A DNA stretch of 64,000 nucleotides from Saccharothrix violaceirubra. Its GTDB lineage: Bacteria > Actinomycetota > Actinomycetes > Mycobacteriales > Pseudonocardiaceae. Shown one piece after another: positions 35,722 to 44,474 of the stretch. The stretch covers positions 3,782,001-3,846,000 of the forward strand of contig NZ_JACHJS010000001.1 of assembly GCF_014203755.1 (NCBI RefSeq). The letters are read 5' to 3'. The position numbers and the translations under genes are program-made. Below the pieces are notes generated by a model. The model was not told where the DNA came from. It worked only from the letters and a program-made list of their open reading frames with translations, and ran no database searches. Each line of letters begins with the position of its first letter. Position 1 is the first letter of the stretch.

Positions 35722-36608
35722 CCACCGTCCTCGTTCTCGCGACCGGGGTCCTTCCTGATCGCCAGCGACACGACGTCGCCCAGTCCGGGGTGCCCGGTAT
35801 CGGTGATGCCGAGGGTGACGCAGGCGCGCACGGCATCGAGGAACTCGGCCGTACTCGGCTTGCGCCGCCGGTCGTCGCCGGCGCTGTTCCGGGCGCTCAG
35901 CAGGGCGTCCGTCAGGTGGTCGAGTGGGAACCGGCTGCCCGGAAAGCGTTTCGCGGCGATCTGCCGCAAGGCTTGCCGGTCGTGCGGCGGCACCCGGTAG
36001 ACGACGCACCGGCGGACGAACGCCGCCGGGAGGTCGCGCTCCTCGTTGGAGGTGATCACTACCAGGCTCGCACACGAATCGGGCTCCGCGATCTCCCGAT
36101 TGCCCACCGGCAGGTCCGACACGTCGAACCGCCGGTCGCCCAGCGGGACGAGGAGGCTGTTCGGCACGTCGGGGTCGGCCTTGTCGACCTCGTCGATCAA
36201 CACCACCGCGCCGGCCTTGGCCCGGCCGGAGTTCCACTCGGCGTACGGCTCGTGGGGGTTCGCCGAACTGGCCGCGCTGTCGCGATCGAACGCCCACCAC
36301 AACGCGCCCGGATGCACATACCGGGCGGGCTCGATGTCCGCGCCGGACACCTGGGCCTCGCCGAGCCGGCGGACACTGTCGAACGTCCACAGTAGATCCC
36401 GGGCGGTGGTGCGTGAGGTGACGACGTGGTCGTAGTACCGCAGGCTGTCGCGGCTCGCGACGTAGCGGGCCAACGACGACTTCCCCGAGCCGGGGTCGCC
36501 GTAGAGCAGCAAGGGGCGACGTGCGGCACGGGCGACCTCGACGGCGAGGTCCAGCTTCTCCGACGGGAGGTACTCGTCCTTGACGTGACTCAGGCGATCG
36601 GCGGGCAT
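35718..36608 (-). CDS. MoxR-type AAA+ ATPase
   Basis: The 296-residue protein has Walker A GDPGSGKSS at 37-45, Walker B VVLIDEVDKAD at about 135-145, sensor-1 TSNEERDLP and arginine-finger-type FVRRCV. The insert between Walker A and B (YVHPGALWWAFDRDSA) is typical of MoxR proteins that open with a Pro-Gly-Ala-Leu motif. These ATPases remodel vWA partners. ATG 36608 lies inside the TIR gene (19-bp overlap). It is the clearest NTPase switch in the second half of the operon. Confidence 0.9.
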   Translation of the reverse strand: MPADRLSHVKDEYLPSEKLDLAVEVARAARRPLLLYGDPGSGKSSLARYVASRDSLRYYDHVVTSRTTARDLLWTFDSVRRLGEAQVSGADIEPARYVHPGALWWAFDRDSAASSANPHEPYAEWNSGRAKAGAVVLIDEVDKADPDVPNSLLVPLGDRRFDVSDLPVGNREIAEPDSCASLVVITSNEERDLPAAFVRRCVVYRVPPHDRQALRQIAAKRFPGSRFPLDHLTDALLSARNSAGDDRRRKPSTAEFLDAVRACVTLGITDTGHPGLGDVVSLAIRKDPGRENEDGG

Positions 36609-37825
36609 GGCAGCGGTTCCACCTTCAAGGCTCGGTACAGCTTCTTGATCTGACGGGCGACCACACGCTCGCGGGCGGTCTGCTCCGGCAGGCCCACGAT
36701 GCAATCGGCCAGTTCCGCCGGAGTCGCCTCGGCGAGCGGGTCCGCGCCGGGACGGGACCACAGCACCACGACGACACCGCGCCGCCGGGACCGCACCTCG
36801 TCCGCCACGGCGAAACCGGCTCTCGGGTCCGTTCCGACATCCGCGATCACGAATCTTCGCACCTGTCCCGGAACCTCGACGTCCCAATCGTAGTACTCGA
36901 ATGCCTTGTCGACTTCGACCGCCAGCACATCCTCGGGCGGCTCGGGCATTTCGTCGAACTCCCGGATCTGAACCTCACCTTCGCTCGCCCAAAAGGTGCC
37001 CTGCCGCACAAAACGCTTGGCAGTGAGCGGGTCGACGCAGGGGCCGCATACCACCATGCTCTTGTCGGCGATCGCCGTACTCAACACTTCAGCCGCCGGA
37101 ACCGGCTCTATCCAGCTCGCCGCCAATTGCTCTGCGACCCGTTCCGCGGCAGACTTGCCCAGGCGCTCGAACAGGTCCTCGGCGTCGAACAAAGTCTTGA
37201 TCATCACGTCACTCAGCTGATGCCTCAGCAGCCGGTAGACGAGCATCTCGATCGGGTAGAGCGGCAGTCCGGCAGGGGAACCCACGAGTTCGTCGAGGAT
37301 GTGCCTGAGCCGAACATCGGGAAAATCGACCGGTCTCAGCCGATTCGACAGCCTCCGAATCCGGAGAAATTCCCCGACCGGCATGTCCACCGGAAACTTC
37401 GGCATCAGGGTACGCAGGCTGGATATCAAACTCTCGTCGCCGTCGTACTTGATTCCATGGGGGATCCGAAGGTTCGTCCACCACTCCTTCCCCGTCGCCG
37501 GGTCGGGACTCTCCACGTCGACCACGATAAGCTTCAGGCTCTGCCCGAGATGACGACCGAACATGTAGTCGTATTCCGTCCGCACCCACTCGGAATCGAC
37601 ACGCGCGCGGTTGTCGAGCAGCAGGATGCCCACATGGGAGCAATTCACGAACTCGTAGATCTGCGGTCGCCAGTCATCACCCGCGCGGAAGTCGCGGTCG
37701 TAGCGGACCTCGTATCCGCCCCCGGTGAACTCCTCCACGATCAGCTCCAAGAGCCGGCACGAAGTGGCATCCTTGGGCTGATTCGCCGTGCTGTGGCTGA
37801 TGAAGATGGTCCACACCGGCTTCAC
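36590..37825 (-). CDS. TIR-domain protein with unknown C-terminal region
   Basis: The 411-residue protein begins with VWTIFISHSTANQPKDA, the TIR first strand. It continues with GYEVRYDRDF and CSHVGILLLDNRARVDSEWVRTEYDYMF, giving a candidate catalytic Glu84 after the S-x-W motif (Glu79-Trp80). TIR domains of this kind often cleave NAD+. The C-terminal 300 residues match nothing I know. Base use in this gene is less GC-biased than in its neighbours. It is coupled to the SLATT gene (GTGA overlap) and the MoxR gene. The likely role is effector or signal producer. Confidence 0.82.
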   Translation of the reverse strand: MKPVWTIFISHSTANQPKDATSCRLLELIVEEFTGGGYEVRYDRDFRAGDDWRPQIYEFVNCSHVGILLLDNRARVDSEWVRTEYDYMFGRHLGQSLKLIVVDVESPDPATGKEWWTNLRIPHGIKYDGDESLISSLRTLMPKFPVDMPVGEFLRIRRLSNRLRPVDFPDVRLRHILDELVGSPAGLPLYPIEMLVYRLLRHQLSDVMIKTLFDAEDLFERLGKSAAERVAEQLAASWIEPVPAAEVLSTAIADKSMVVCGPCVDPLTAKRFVRQGTFWASEGEVQIREFDEMPEPPEDVLAVEVDKAFEYYDWDVEVPGQVRRFVIADVGTDPRAGFAVADEVRSRRRGVVVVLWSRPGADPLAEATPAELADCIVGLPEQTARERVVARQIKKLYRALKVEPLPCPPIA

Positions 37826-38697
37826 GGCGTGCCTCCGTTCGAGCGGCCGAGCCGGGCGACCCAAGCCTGGTTCTCGCTGACGATCACCTGCTCGCACGCG
37901 TCCACGAACTCGTCGTCCGAGGCGACACCGCCGATCGCACGACGCTCGCACAGCCGGTCCAGTTCGGCGGCCGTGCGCGTGTACTCCACGGCCAGGTAGC
38001 GCAACTCGGACTCGGCGACGTGGGCGGCGAGCGTGGCACCCACGGTGGTCAGCGCGCCGATCACCGCCGACACGTCGCCGAAGAAGACCGTCGCGAACGC
38101 GGTGAGCGCGGCGCCGGCGTAGCCGATCACGAAGTCCAACCTGCCGAACCGGCGCAGCCGGCGATCGGACTGCGCGGCTTTGGGCTTGAAGTACCCGGTG
38201 ATCTGGGCACGCACCCGGACGTCCTCGTAACTCCGGATGTCGTAAACCCTCGGCAATTCCCGGTCGGCCACCCGGATCCCGGTGGTGTGCGGGTCGAGGT
38301 CCTTGGCCTGGCGGTCGATCTCCTCGGCACGGTCGTGCAGCCGGGTGGCATCCCGGTCGTGGTAGGGCGCGGTGCCGGCGAGGAAGCGGTAGACCTCGGA
38401 CTTCAGCGACTCGGAGGTCCGTCTCGCGGTCGTCCACTCGGCGACCGCGTCCTTGCCCAACCTGCCTCTCAGGTACACCGACGACGCGACGCTGACCACC
38501 GCGAACCCGGTGATCCAGCGGGCGACGACGGGTGCCGCCTCCTGGACGAACGCCGCCGTCACACCGGCCAGCGCGGCACCGACGAGCGCGATCATCGACC
38601 ACCGCCTGATCCGCTCCACGCGGTTCTTCAACGCGGTGGCGGTGGCCGACCACACGCCCTGCCGACGCCAGACCCAGCGAGCTTTCTCCTCGGACAT
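37822..38697 (-). CDS. SLATT-type (DUF4231) membrane protein
   Basis: The 291-residue protein opens with RRQGVWSATATALKNRVERIRR. Two hydrophobic helices follow (about 30-75), then a charged helical segment (SESLKSEVYRFLAGTAPY), and a second hydrophobic pair near residues 195-235. This order matches DUF4231 proteins carrying two SLATT domains. SLATT proteins are predicted pore-forming effectors of nucleotide-dependent immunity. ATG 38697 shares its A with the upstream stop. The adjacent TIR gene overlaps by 4 bp. Confidence 0.8.
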   Translation of the reverse strand: MSEEKARWVWRRQGVWSATATALKNRVERIRRWSMIALVGAALAGVTAAFVQEAAPVVARWITGFAVVSVASSVYLRGRLGKDAVAEWTTARRTSESLKSEVYRFLAGTAPYHDRDATRLHDRAEEIDRQAKDLDPHTTGIRVADRELPRVYDIRSYEDVRVRAQITGYFKPKAAQSDRRLRRFGRLDFVIGYAGAALTAFATVFFGDVSAVIGALTTVGATLAAHVAESELRYLAVEYTRTAAELDRLCERRAIGGVASDDEFVDACEQVIVSENQAWVARLGRSNGGTP

Positions 38698-40289
38698 CAG
38701 GACACCACCAAAATTGTCAGCAGGATCGCCACCAGGGCCAACGTGGCCAGCAGGACCCGTCTGACCTTCTTCAGGTCGTCGTGCCACCGCGGGCCAAATC
38801 GCCTCTCGTCCCGGTGCTCGGGCTCGCGGCGACCGACGTTGTGGTCGACCGAACCGGTCAACTCGTGCCACGACGGCCTGCCCGTAGCGTCGACAGGAGC
38901 GGGTCGCATGCCCGTCTCGCCGCTCATCGAGGAAGCCCTGGACGGTATGACCGGGAAGAGGTGACCAGGAGGTGACGTCGCGTTCATCGGGCCGCCGCGT
39001 TGGATGGGGAAGTGGGTGGGAGGGTTCGAGGGCCCCGCCGGGCCGGTCGGGGGCATCACCACGGTGTGCGTCGGTGGTCTGTCGACCGGTCGATGCTCAT
39101 CCTGGGTTTCGATCGTGTCCTCCGGTTTCGGCTCGGCCGACGGCGTCACCGTCGTGGAACCGTCGTGCGGACCGGCCAGAGCGCGTAACTGTTCCAAGCT
39201 TTCCTGCCTTCGCGCGTACTCGTCGCGGAGCTGTCGACACAGCTCCTCCGCTGCGGTGAGGGTGCGTGCCGCCGCCTCCAGACGCGTCTCCTCCTGCCGG
39301 ATGAGATCCCGCAGGCCCGCTGCGGGCACATCCGCAGCCTCCGGCTCTTCCTCCGGCGTGGCAACGGGGTTCTCCACTGTCGACGAGGGCTCCTTCTCCG
39401 GTGCGCCTTCGGCTGCGACCGCGTGCCGCCCGGTGGCCGTCGGTCCTGGTCCGAGACGGGCCACCAACAGGTCGATCGCCACGTCGAGCCGCGGCCGGCC
39501 GCCGGTCGCCCGGCGGATCTCCGCCTGGAACAGGTCGGGGGCGAGTTCCCGGTACCGGGTCAGCAGGAGGGTGGCCAGCGTGTGGTGGAGGTCGTCCCGC
39601 CGGGCGACCTGGACCCGGTCGGCCGCCGGTCCGAACTGCCTTTCGCCGGGCAGGAAGACGAACTCCGGCGACGTGCCGGATTCGTCGTCCCTGACCTCGT
39701 AGGACGAGAAGGACCAGTACCGGGACTTCCGGCCGTCGTCCGCGATCGCGCCGACCACCTCGCGGATCAGGAACAGGGCCGGCACCACCTGATCCTGCGG
39801 CAGGTCGAGGACGCTGAACCGGCCCCTCGGCGCACGCAACACCTCCGCCAACAACCCCGCGACCGCAGGTTCGACCTCGGCGGCGGGACGCGGCAGCGGC
39901 CCGGCAGCGACCTGTCCCCACAACCACTCGACGTCGACCGGCGAGGTGTCGTCGACCGCCAGCCCCGCCCATCCGTCCCAGGTGGACATCCGGGGCGCCA
40001 GGTCGAGCAGGGTCGAGTGCCCGCCGACCAACGCCACCGACGCGTTGCGCGCGACGTCCTCGGGTCCGCCGAACCTGTACAGGAGAACGGAATTGCGCTG
40101 GTAGGCCAACAGCGACAGTGCCGACATCGGCACCGGTCGGCCCGGAATGGATTCGATGCGGCAGTACGGGGCCAGCGTCTCCTCCCAGTAGCGGACCCGC
40201 TCCGGGTCCGCGTACGAACTCGTCGTGATCCGCAACCGGCCCTGGCCCGAGTCGAAACCCAGTCGTACGACCTCGACGGTGCCCCTCAC
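38697..40289 (-). CDS. GAP1-like (GTPase-associated) protein with C-terminal anchor
   Basis: The 530-residue protein has a folded N-terminal half (to about 270) with ASVALVGGHSTLLDL and SRYWSFSSYEVRDDE. These resemble GTPase-associated protein 1 families encoded beside double-GTPase proteins. A coiled-coil segment follows (about 325-370, LRDLIRQEETRLEAAARTL), then a Pro-rich linker. The last 19 residues form a hydrophobic tail anchor (LLATLALVAILLTILVVS). The GTG start overlaps the GTPase stop. The family call is inferred mostly from context. Confidence 0.65.
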   Translation of the reverse strand: MRGTVEVVRLGFDSGQGRLRITTSSYADPERVRYWEETLAPYCRIESIPGRPVPMSALSLLAYQRNSVLLYRFGGPEDVARNASVALVGGHSTLLDLAPRMSTWDGWAGLAVDDTSPVDVEWLWGQVAAGPLPRPAAEVEPAVAGLLAEVLRAPRGRFSVLDLPQDQVVPALFLIREVVGAIADDGRKSRYWSFSSYEVRDDESGTSPEFVFLPGERQFGPAADRVQVARRDDLHHTLATLLLTRYRELAPDLFQAEIRRATGGRPRLDVAIDLLVARLGPGPTATGRHAVAAEGAPEKEPSSTVENPVATPEEEPEAADVPAAGLRDLIRQEETRLEAAARTLTAAEELCRQLRDEYARRQESLEQLRALAGPHDGSTTVTPSAEPKPEDTIETQDEHRPVDRPPTHTVVMPPTGPAGPSNPPTHFPIQRGGPMNATSPPGHLFPVIPSRASSMSGETGMRPAPVDATGRPSWHELTGSVDHNVGRREPEHRDERRFGPRWHDDLKKVRRVLLATLALVAILLTILVVS

Positions 40290-41365
40290 CGGCCCACCCC
40301 GTCCGCCGCCGGGTCCTCGACGACGCCGACCATCGCGAGGAGTGCGACCAACGGCCGCAGCACGCGCATCGGCCGCACCCGGGGATAGCCGTTCCCGTCG
40401 GCCCGCGACCCGGTCGCCGAGACGACGTGCAGCGTGCCCCGGTCGAAACGGTCGTACACGTCAAGCAGCGGGTGTGCACCGTAGTGGTGCAGGAACGCGT
40501 ACACGTCTCGGCTCTCCTCGCGGAAGGCGGTGAGGCTGTCCGGGCCGGTGTCGTAGCGCCGCAGCCAGCGGTCGACCGGATGGGTGTAGCGGAGTTCGTC
40601 GGCCTTGGTGACGACCACGGCCACCGGTATCCGGCGGATGTCCCCCCGGCTGCGCAGGCGCGACAACGCGACGGCGAACGCCTGGTTCTGCTGCGTGTCC
40701 GGGCTCCGATGATCGGGATACCAGTCCGGTACGGCGTGCTCGGGGTCCTCGACGAACATCAATGCCGTCGCGCCGAGCAGGAACCGCGCGTTGCGGCCCT
40801 GGTTACCGTGCGACATGAAGTCCTCGCCCGCGACGTCGAAGAACACCAGCGGCCGACTGGTGCCCGAGCGCGTCCGGACGACGTAGTACGCCGCGAAGTC
40901 CTGGATGCTGCCCCTGGTCCCGTCGAGCCTGTCGCCGGCCGCGAGCTTCTCGACGTTGCGCATGAACCGCAGGTTCCGGAACTCGTCGGCGGGTTCGAGT
41001 TCCAGCCCGAACGGCGCCAGCCCGGCACGCAGTGCCTCGCTCATCATCGCGACGAGCAGATGGGTCTTGCCCGATTGGCCGCGCCCCACGAGCCCGATGA
41101 TGATCGGATCGCCGTGGTCGCGGTGCGACACCGGCAGGAAGTGCTCCCCGGTGTCGAACGACGGATTGGGACACCTGACGTAGCAGCGGCGCCGTGCGTC
41201 CGCGTACTTGACCTCGTTGTTGATCCCCGAGAGGTCGACCTCCTCCCAACGGGACGCCTCGGAGTCGTCGACCCGCTGGAATAACGGGGGTTCCGGCCAG
41301 CCGATGAAGTCCAGGCAGATGGGACACAGGAGGGCCGGTTGCGGTGGCGGCGAGGACGTCGTCAC
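40286..41365 (-). CDS. Zinc-ribbon GTPase (DO-GTPase2-like)
   Basis: The 359-residue protein has a zinc-ribbon-like N-terminus (Cys14-Pro-Ile-Cys17 and Cys61/Cys65). A GTPase domain follows: G1 GRGQSGKT at 94-101, G3 DVAG at 177-180, G4 TKAD at 253-256 and G5 SAT at 316-318. The P-loop spacing and the following HLLVAMMSEAL fit the bacterial conflict-system GTPases paired with GAP1 proteins. It is coupled on both sides by GTGA overlaps. It is probably the regulatory switch of the first half of the operon. Confidence 0.83.
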   Translation of the reverse strand: MTTSSPPPQPALLCPICLDFIGWPEPPLFQRVDDSEASRWEEVDLSGINNEVKYADARRRCYVRCPNPSFDTGEHFLPVSHRDHGDPIIIGLVGRGQSGKTHLLVAMMSEALRAGLAPFGLELEPADEFRNLRFMRNVEKLAAGDRLDGTRGSIQDFAAYYVVRTRSGTSRPLVFFDVAGEDFMSHGNQGRNARFLLGATALMFVEDPEHAVPDWYPDHRSPDTQQNQAFAVALSRLRSRGDIRRIPVAVVVTKADELRYTHPVDRWLRRYDTGPDSLTAFREESRDVYAFLHHYGAHPLLDVYDRFDRGTLHVVSATGSRADGNGYPRVRPMRVLRPLVALLAMVGVVEDPAADGVGR

Positions 41366-42339
41366 GACAGCCTCCCTAGGGCTGCCGCGAGTACCAACGC
41401 GACCACCGCCACCACCAGCACGAAGTACATCAGGAGGTCACGCCCCCGCACGCGCTTCGCGACCGGTGCCGGGATCGCCACCTCCTCGTCGGACTCGGAC
41501 ACCGGGTCCGGTGGCGTGGCCCGGTGGCGCCGGTCGAACCGCACCCGCCCCTCGGCCAACCCGGCGTCTTCGTCGACAGGAGCGGCGGGCGCACCCGCCG
41601 CCGCGAGTCGACCCGACACCTCGGCCGCACTCGGGCGACTGCCCGGTTCCGCGTGGAAGACGTCAGCGAGCAGGGCCGCGACCTCGGGTGGCGCCGTCGC
41701 GAGGAAGTCCGCCCGCCCGATCGCCGGCTCCCGACCGGTCAGCACGCGGTAGGCGATCAGCCCCCCGGCGCGGACGTCGTCGCCGGGGTGGACCGGCGGG
41801 GTGCCCGGTCGTGCGCGTTCACCGGCCGACAGCGCGTGTTCGAAGTTCACCACCACCGCCGTCTCCCCGTTCCACCGCACGGTCGCCGGACCGAGGCCGC
41901 CGTGCACCAGGCCGGCCGCGCCGACGTGGTCGAGCGCGCGGAAGAGCCCTGCGACGTACGCCCGCCGATGGTCGGTCAACAGAGTGGCCGTGCGGTGGCC
42001 GTCGACCACACCCTGCCGGGCGGCGAGCAGCGCGAACTGGGTCGCGGCGTCGAACCCGTAGCCGACCAGTCCGGGCAACTCGGCCGGGTGGTCGTGGGCG
42101 TAGCGTCGGTGCAGCCGCAGCAACGCCCGGATCTCGTTGTCCAGCGCGCGTTCCGCGTCGATGCCGCCACCGGAGGGTACGACGCGGAGCACGTACTCGA
42201 TGTCGTCGGTGTCCCGGACGAGCGTGGTCGAGAGGACCGAGTCGCCGAAGTCGACCGGCGCGACGGGGGTCAGCCACCACCGGCGGGGCCGCCCGTCGGG
42301 GTCGTGTCCGTCGTACTCGTCCGGGGTCCGGTCGGTCAC
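41362..42339 (-). CDS. Membrane-anchored serine/threonine pseudokinase
   Basis: The 325-residue protein has a kinase-like fold with degraded catalytic residues. The beta-3 Lys is Arg52 (YVLRVV), the alpha-C Glu69 is kept, and HRD is HGG at 146-148 in HGGLGPATVRWN. DFG is NFE at 165-167. The later helix DDVRAGGLIAYRVLTG matches the kinase DVYSLG region. A Pro/Glu linker leads to a single C-terminal membrane helix (about 303-322). It probably binds a partner or nucleotide without phosphorylating. It is coupled to the GTPase gene by a GTGA overlap. Confidence 0.78.
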   Translation of the reverse strand: MTDRTPDEYDGHDPDGRPRRWWLTPVAPVDFGDSVLSTTLVRDTDDIEYVLRVVPSGGGIDAERALDNEIRALLRLHRRYAHDHPAELPGLVGYGFDAATQFALLAARQGVVDGHRTATLLTDHRRAYVAGLFRALDHVGAAGLVHGGLGPATVRWNGETAVVVNFEHALSAGERARPGTPPVHPGDDVRAGGLIAYRVLTGREPAIGRADFLATAPPEVAALLADVFHAEPGSRPSAAEVSGRLAAAGAPAAPVDEDAGLAEGRVRFDRRHRATPPDPVSESDEEVAIPAPVAKRVRGRDLLMYFVLVVAVVALVLAAALGRLS

Positions 42340-44474
42340 CGCCGACCTCCCTTGGCCGTGTCGACCGTCCACGCCACCAGGCCCGGCCGCAACGGGGTCA
42401 GCCGCAGCGCGCCGACGACGTCCTCGACCGCCGCCGCGCCGGTGGCGCCGGCCGACTCGGGGGGCGCGACGTGGACCATCGCCGAGCCGTCGAGGTCGAG
42501 CAGGCGCAGGTCTCCCGCGAGGCACAACTGGGTGAGCCGGTCGCGCGCGGTGGCGTTCCACAGCCACAGGTCGGCGGGCACAGCCCGGCGCAGTCCGGCG
42601 GCCAGGTCGTCACGGGGTCCGCCGCCCGGCACGCCCGGTGGCGGGTCGACGACGCTCCTGTGCTTCAGGTGGTCCTGGTAGTCGCCGAGCAGATCGCGGA
42701 CCTGGCGCTCCGTGACGGCGCGGTCGTCGTGGTAGGACACACCGGCCGCGATGCCGGCGAACCGCTTCTCCAACGCGGTGAGCACCAACTCGACCAGGTC
42801 GTGCTCGAAGACACGGGTCAGCAGGGCGTGGGTGTCGGCCTGCGGCACGGGACGGAACGGACCGCGGTCGTGATCGTCGACCACGACCTTGTACGCCTCG
42901 GCAACCACTTCCAACACCTCCGAGAGGACGAAGAGCGCATTGGCCGCACCGGACCGCCGCTCGACGGTGATCCAGCGTTCGGAGATCGCCGTGCGGTACT
43001 GCCGTACCTGGGATCCGGACAGTTCCCCCACCTCGCGAAGCCCGAGGCCACGTACCCATCGCGTCACGCTGCGATGCCAGGCCGCCGCGACGATCGCCGG
43101 GACGGCGAGGACCAGGACGACACCCGCGGCAGCGGCGACCGCCGAGGGCAACGGGACCGGCCCCGAGAGCAGTCCGCACGCGCAGCCGATCGCGCCGACG
43201 ACCCCGGTCGACGCCGCGGCCCACCGGGCGCCCGTCGCGGGCGCGGGCAGGCGGTGGCACGCCCACGCGACGCACACGACCCAGAGCAACACCACCAGCG
43301 GACCCAGAAGGCGTCCGATCGCGGGCAGCCAACCCGCGGCAGCCGCCGTCCCGAGCGCCGCCAACCACACGTACGACTGCGGGCTCGGCAGCCATTGGCA
43401 GGCGGCCGGTGCGCGCAGCCGGTCGACCACCGGCCCGGGGTCCGGCAGCGTGACGGCGGAGTCCGACACCAGTCCACGGCTGACCCCGAGGTGGCTGCCG
43501 TGCTTCTGAGCCTGTGCGGCGAGACTTCGCAACGTGCGCTTCGCGCGCAACTCCGCGGCCACGGCCGCGCGCAGGTCACCCGTCAGCGCGTCGTGGTCGA
43601 CGCGCTCGGGCACCGGCAGGCCGCGTTCGACGAGTTCGGTCGGCGGCGGCACACCCCGGCCGAGGCTGGTGTCGATGTCGGCGATGGTGCCCTTGGCAAC
43701 GGCGAACTGGTTCTCCACGGCGTCGGCCACCGCGGCGAGCGCCGCCTTTGGCAACATCCGGTTCCGGCCCAGCAGGCCTCGCACGCCGGCGACGGGCGCG
43801 AGCGCACGGCTCGCCGCGGCGAGCCGGTCGGCCGCCGCGCCCTCCACGGCCGCGAGCGGTGACCCCGGCACGAACCCGGCCGACTTGGGCGGTGCGCCCA
43901 CGGCCTCCGCAAACGCCTTCAGCGCGGTGGACTCGTGGTCCGCACTCCGGGTCGCCGGACCCACGGCGACGAGGCGGCGCAACACCTCTGCCTTCACCTC
44001 GCCGGCGGCCACCGGGTCGACCGTCAGGTATTCCACCTCGAGACCGGGTGAGGCGGTCTGGTGCGGTAGCCCGAGCACCTCCTCACGCACCTTCCGGAAG
44101 ACCTTCGGCTGGTCCAGGACCCGCAGCAGGTCGTCCAGTCCGGCACGACCGGGACCGGCGGGCTGCGACCCGCCCGTCCACCGGACCCCTTCGTCCGCGC
44201 CGACCCACAGCACGGCCGCCACCCGGGACAGCACGGACGGCAGGTCCAGCACCGGGCCGTGCTCGGCGGCGACCGGGCCGACCACGACGAGGATCGCGGC
44301 GCCGGCCTTCAGCGCGATCTTCTCCAGGTCTTGGCGCTGGGTGGTCAGGCTCGCCGTCTCCACCACGAGGACGACGTTGCGGAACTCCCCGACGGCCAAC
44401 TCGCGCAGGAGAAGCCCGACGTCACGCGAAGCCGACCCGCGCAGGTCGGCGCGCATCACTGTCTCCTCGGTCAT
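42336..44474 (-). CDS. Unknown multi-pass membrane protein of the operon
   Basis: The 712-residue protein has no family I can name. The first 110 residues alternate strands and helices (NVVLVVETASL, AAILVVVGPVAAEHG, AAVLWVGADEG), like a Rossmann-type or receiver-like fold. A helical region follows. Four hydrophobic segments lie at about 365-466. The C-terminal 240 residues are cytoplasmic-looking, with VVVDDHDRGPF and WLWNATARDRLTQL. It is coupled to both neighbours (ATGA and GTGA overlaps), so it is probably an obligate part of the tubulin-like/pseudokinase complex. Confidence 0.7.
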   Translation of the reverse strand: MTEETVMRADLRGSASRDVGLLLRELAVGEFRNVVLVVETASLTTQRQDLEKIALKAGAAILVVVGPVAAEHGPVLDLPSVLSRVAAVLWVGADEGVRWTGGSQPAGPGRAGLDDLLRVLDQPKVFRKVREEVLGLPHQTASPGLEVEYLTVDPVAAGEVKAEVLRRLVAVGPATRSADHESTALKAFAEAVGAPPKSAGFVPGSPLAAVEGAAADRLAAASRALAPVAGVRGLLGRNRMLPKAALAAVADAVENQFAVAKGTIADIDTSLGRGVPPPTELVERGLPVPERVDHDALTGDLRAAVAAELRAKRTLRSLAAQAQKHGSHLGVSRGLVSDSAVTLPDPGPVVDRLRAPAACQWLPSPQSYVWLAALGTAAAAGWLPAIGRLLGPLVVLLWVVCVAWACHRLPAPATGARWAAASTGVVGAIGCACGLLSGPVPLPSAVAAAAGVVLVLAVPAIVAAAWHRSVTRWVRGLGLREVGELSGSQVRQYRTAISERWITVERRSGAANALFVLSEVLEVVAEAYKVVVDDHDRGPFRPVPQADTHALLTRVFEHDLVELVLTALEKRFAGIAAGVSYHDDRAVTERQVRDLLGDYQDHLKHRSVVDPPPGVPGGGPRDDLAAGLRRAVPADLWLWNATARDRLTQLCLAGDLRLLDLDGSAMVHVAPPESAGATGAAAVEDVVGALRLTPLRPGLVAWTVDTAKGGRR

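Noticed and set aside
41362..42339. Active serine/threonine kinase
   Set aside because: The beta-3 Lys, catalytic Asp and DFG Asp are all replaced, so I call it a pseudokinase.
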